The notes under the pieces were generated by a model. The model was not told the DNA's origin. It ran no database searches and worked only from the letters and a program-made list of their open reading frames with translations. The position numbers and the translations under genes were made by a program. From positions 387,354 to 451,353 of the forward strand of contig SCFE01000106.1 of assembly GCA_004352715.1 (NCBI GenBank): a stretch of 64,000 nt of DNA, in the 5' to 3' direction. The DNA comes from Hofstenia miamia. Its lineage: Eukaryota > Xenacoelomorpha > Acoela. This document shows positions 61,400 through 64,000 of this stretch, piece after piece (the first letter of the stretch is position 1; each line of letters begins with the position of its first letter).

Positions 61400-61560
61400 T
61401 GCAAAAAAAGAGAATTTCACATTTCAAAATATAAAAATGACTTACCCAGTAAAGGAGAAACCAATGTTCACAATTAATTTCTATGCAAAGACTGACTAGT
61501 GCATTAAAACATGTTGTTCCAGTTAAAACAATGGAATTTTCAACATTTCTATGTGCTAAT
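61400..61560 (+). repeat. Diverged repeat, partner at 63085-63235
   Basis: Both copies carry aaaaatgactta-cc / aaaaataacttacc followed by ggagaaa and a later tgcat-aaa or tgcagtat block, same orientation, about 1.68 kb apart. Confidence 0.5.
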
Positions 61561-61640
61561 GAGCTTTGTTGAAATTTTTCATATATTTCTAAGATTGAAG
61601 TACATTGAAAATGGGTAGTCATATAAAGAATGTTACACAT

Positions 61641-63084
61641 GCCAATGTTTTGGTTTGAGTTGTTGATTCAAATCCAACCTACACAATATATTTTATATTA
61701 TTTTGTAAAACTCTCTCTTATTTTTTTGGTTCTAGATAAAAATTGATTATTTATGTAAAAATATATGCAAGGAGAAAAATAAATCTAACAGGGAATAAGT
61801 ATTTACACCTTCTAAAATAAAATTACATGCTAAATTTTAACACAATACTTGGCTTACAACAAATATTTCAGATGTTTATTCTGACATTGAAAAATTTAAA
61901 TTCCAATTAACATTTTGAATTTTGTTCCAGCTTGTTGTGCATAGCATTTAGGAGTGTTTTGCAAAATAATTTTTACTGAAGGGCCATATTTCATTTGAGT
62001 TTGATGAACATTATGAACTGTAAGCCATACACCAATTTGGAGTTAATAAATTGGAATATATTGTAGACAAGGTTTTTCAGAAACTGTATTTAGTTCACTG
62101 ACTATTACAGAACATGATAATTTTTCCTCTGTCTTTACCAAACATTGCATGTCAGAGGCTGTCTTTTTCTCTCACCTTTGGTAAATGCCAACATGCTCTA
62201 GCTTTAAACAACCTTGTAGCTTTTTGAACTTGTTTGGTACACACAGTTTTTCTTACCATTCTTGATAGCCAAAGAGTGAATAAAATTGAAATTAACAAAA
62301 ACTTATTAGTGAGCTTCAATGTCTAAACCAATAAAAATTAATGTACTGTCTCTAATATATTGAAGTGTGAAAGAAAAAAAGATGAGAGTGTATCTGGCTT
62401 TTAATTATCATTAGAACTTGTAAATTGCATTTTTTATTGTGTTTTATTTCCTAATACACTTTTCACACACTTTTTATCAGTTTCAAAAGTAAATAATTAT
62501 AAAATTATGTATTTTAATGTTACTTGTATTTTTTCTTGAAGCAAATATGCCTCCACATTTTAAAATATCAAAAAATTTCCCTAAAAACAAACAAATTTCT
62601 TAACAGTAACTAGAACAAAGAACAAAGAAACTCTGTAAACATCACCACTATTTTAAGAATTAATTTTATTTTACTAATTATTTATTGCAAAATTGTTTGG
62701 AAAATTTATTTTTTCAAGTTAATTATTTTGTTAATTTATTTTTGCAATTTATTTCTTTACTAAGAGATTTGAATTATAGCATTTGACTGAAATCAAATTA
62801 CTTTTGATCATTGAAACAATGAATTTATGATGTATATTCACTGATAATGTCAATATGTGTTCTTTCCCAACATCAAATTAGTGGTTACCCATTGTGAAGG
62901 AGTTGGTGTTTTTAATGCTATGAAAGAAGAAATTGTCTTTTTGCAGTTTTTGCTAATGCTTTTTCATTTGTAATTTAGTTTGTTTACATGTTGTATTGAT
63001 AAAATATGTGGTGTTTTCCTTTGCAAATCAAGTCTCCAGGAAATTTTTGCTGATGTTAGAAATATTAAACATGTAGAAGCAATC
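61641..63084. other. AT-rich, no gene recognised
   Basis: Nothing beyond low-complexity AT-rich sequence was identified. Confidence 0.5.
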
Positions 63085-63235
63085 AATTTCCAACTAAAAA
63101 TGTGCTTAATCATATAATATTCACTATTTAAATGTAAAAATAACTTACCTGTATTGGAGAAATTCAACCATCTTTTAGTCAATCTCCATATAAACTGAAT
63201 AATGCAGTATATTTTGCAACTTGGAAAAATAATAT
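63085..63235 (+). repeat. Diverged repeat, partner at 61400-61560
   Basis: See partner. On the minus strand both copies place ggtaagt, a good donor consensus, at the same point. Short frames end there (61374-61640, 62964-63182), but coding is not supported. Confidence 0.5.
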
Positions 63236-63836
63236 CATTAGATTTATTAAGTTAAAAAACACAAATGTATAGTTATAACTTTGGAGTTTATACAAACTCT
63301 GTAAACATCAAATGAAATAATTTTGATTTTCCATCATTTCTTCATTCTGTGCAAATATATAGCATGATATAAATCCTCCCAGTTCCAATAAACTCAATTA
63401 CTTGACCTTGCTCAGTGCAAAACTTTACATTTATTCTATCAATATATGATTGTGACACTGGTTTATACTTTGGATTTTGTTTTTCATGATGAATAATTAG
63501 GGTGGTGCTTGGTTTTGTAGCATATGTCAGCATCAAGGGACATTTATTCAATAAAAGGAATTATGTGCTTCCAACAAATTGAGGTTCTACAATATTGGTT
63601 TGTAATATTAAAACTTGATTTCCAGCATATAGGTCATGTTCATAGCTAACATTGGTTGTTGTGTTTGGATGTTTCCATAAAATCATAGCATATTTCCATA
63701 ATTAAACAATGTTAGTATGATATTTTTTATTGAATTTATAACAAGATTTACATTGGCAAATAAATTACTGCACTATCCCTGGAAAAAATTTGAACAATGT
63801 TTTTGTTTCACTAGAGAATTTTTGTTTTGTTCATTA

Positions 63837-64000
63837 ACTATATAATTCCATGGCAAAAATTTACCGTGAACTTTCCTTTTTCAATTAATGGTTGGCATTT
63901 TAATAGGTTTTTGTTGTTTTAGTGAATTATTGATGTGTTATTAGATATAATGATCAGATGCACACCCACATTCCCTAGTAATTATTAAATTTGTATCTCT
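63837..64000 (+). repeat. Direct repeat, partner at 60535-60705, cut by window edge
   Basis: Second copy of the block described at 60535-60705. Confidence 0.8.

Noticed and set aside
61374-63182. Minus-strand mini-exons ending at ggtaagt (61450, 63145)
   Set aside because: Both lie in diverged copies of the same repeat and encode no recognised protein, so the shared donor is more likely repeat homology.

Overview
This is an AT-rich stretch of a metazoan nuclear genome, most likely an invertebrate. The evidence is spliced genes with GT-AG introns, clear animal gene families (EDEM1, Rubicon-type RH domain, tandem B-boxes) and many animal-type transposons (mariner/Tc1, hAT, piggyBac, several LINE clades). 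I cannot name the species. No prokaryotic operon, rRNA, convincing tRNA or CRISPR was seen. Five N gaps longer than one base (4807-5543, 10588-10758, 12892-12920, 38666-38932, 46639-47638) and three single n positions show that this is a draft scaffold.

Three host genes can be read. (1) Minus strand, 9908 to 2694 and probably on past the left edge: an EDEM1-like ER mannosidase family protein. Eight exons join in phase into 391 codons. Two introns are only 40 and 41 bp; the others are about 90 bp to 2.7 kb. (2) Plus strand, 24583-27413: the 5' part of a gene with a basic N-terminus and two B-box zinc fingers; its 3' end was not found. (3) Plus strand, 32011-43651: a Rubicon/Pacer-like protein whose six exons join in phase into 515 codons plus stop. 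It has the C-terminal RH zinc domain but no recognisable RUN domain.

The rest is mostly mobile DNA. 4.2-5.7 kb: mariner-type element with a perfect 144-bp inverted repeat around a gap. 8.6-9.4 kb: non-autonomous hAT in an EDEM1 intron. 11.2-12.9 kb: R2/NeSL-type LINE. 12.9-15.9 kb: exact 810-bp duplication with a LINE fragment between the copies and a 1275-bp mariner with both ends. 16.1-17.5 kb: piggyBac relic. 19.6-21.3 kb: 5'-truncated LINE with an open 540-codon frame. 22.3-22.8 kb: unexplained GC-rich island. 24.7-25.6 kb: decayed mariner-like element inside the B-box gene. 32.6-32.9 kb: probable hAT MITE holding a LINE piece. 40.6-42.5 kb and 45.9-46.6 kb: two more hAT elements with 8-bp target duplications. 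49-58.6 kb: three LINE relics, all minus strand, mixed with piggyBac and mariner relics. 59-64 kb: AT-rich degenerate repeats, including an alternating A-B tandem array.

I see no operon-like new system. The most notable points are the RUN-less Rubicon-like gene and its B-box neighbour, the micro-introns of EDEM1, the palindromic mariner, and the gap-bounded exact duplication, which is probably an assembly artefact. All boundaries come from reading by eye and phase matching, without RNA or database support.
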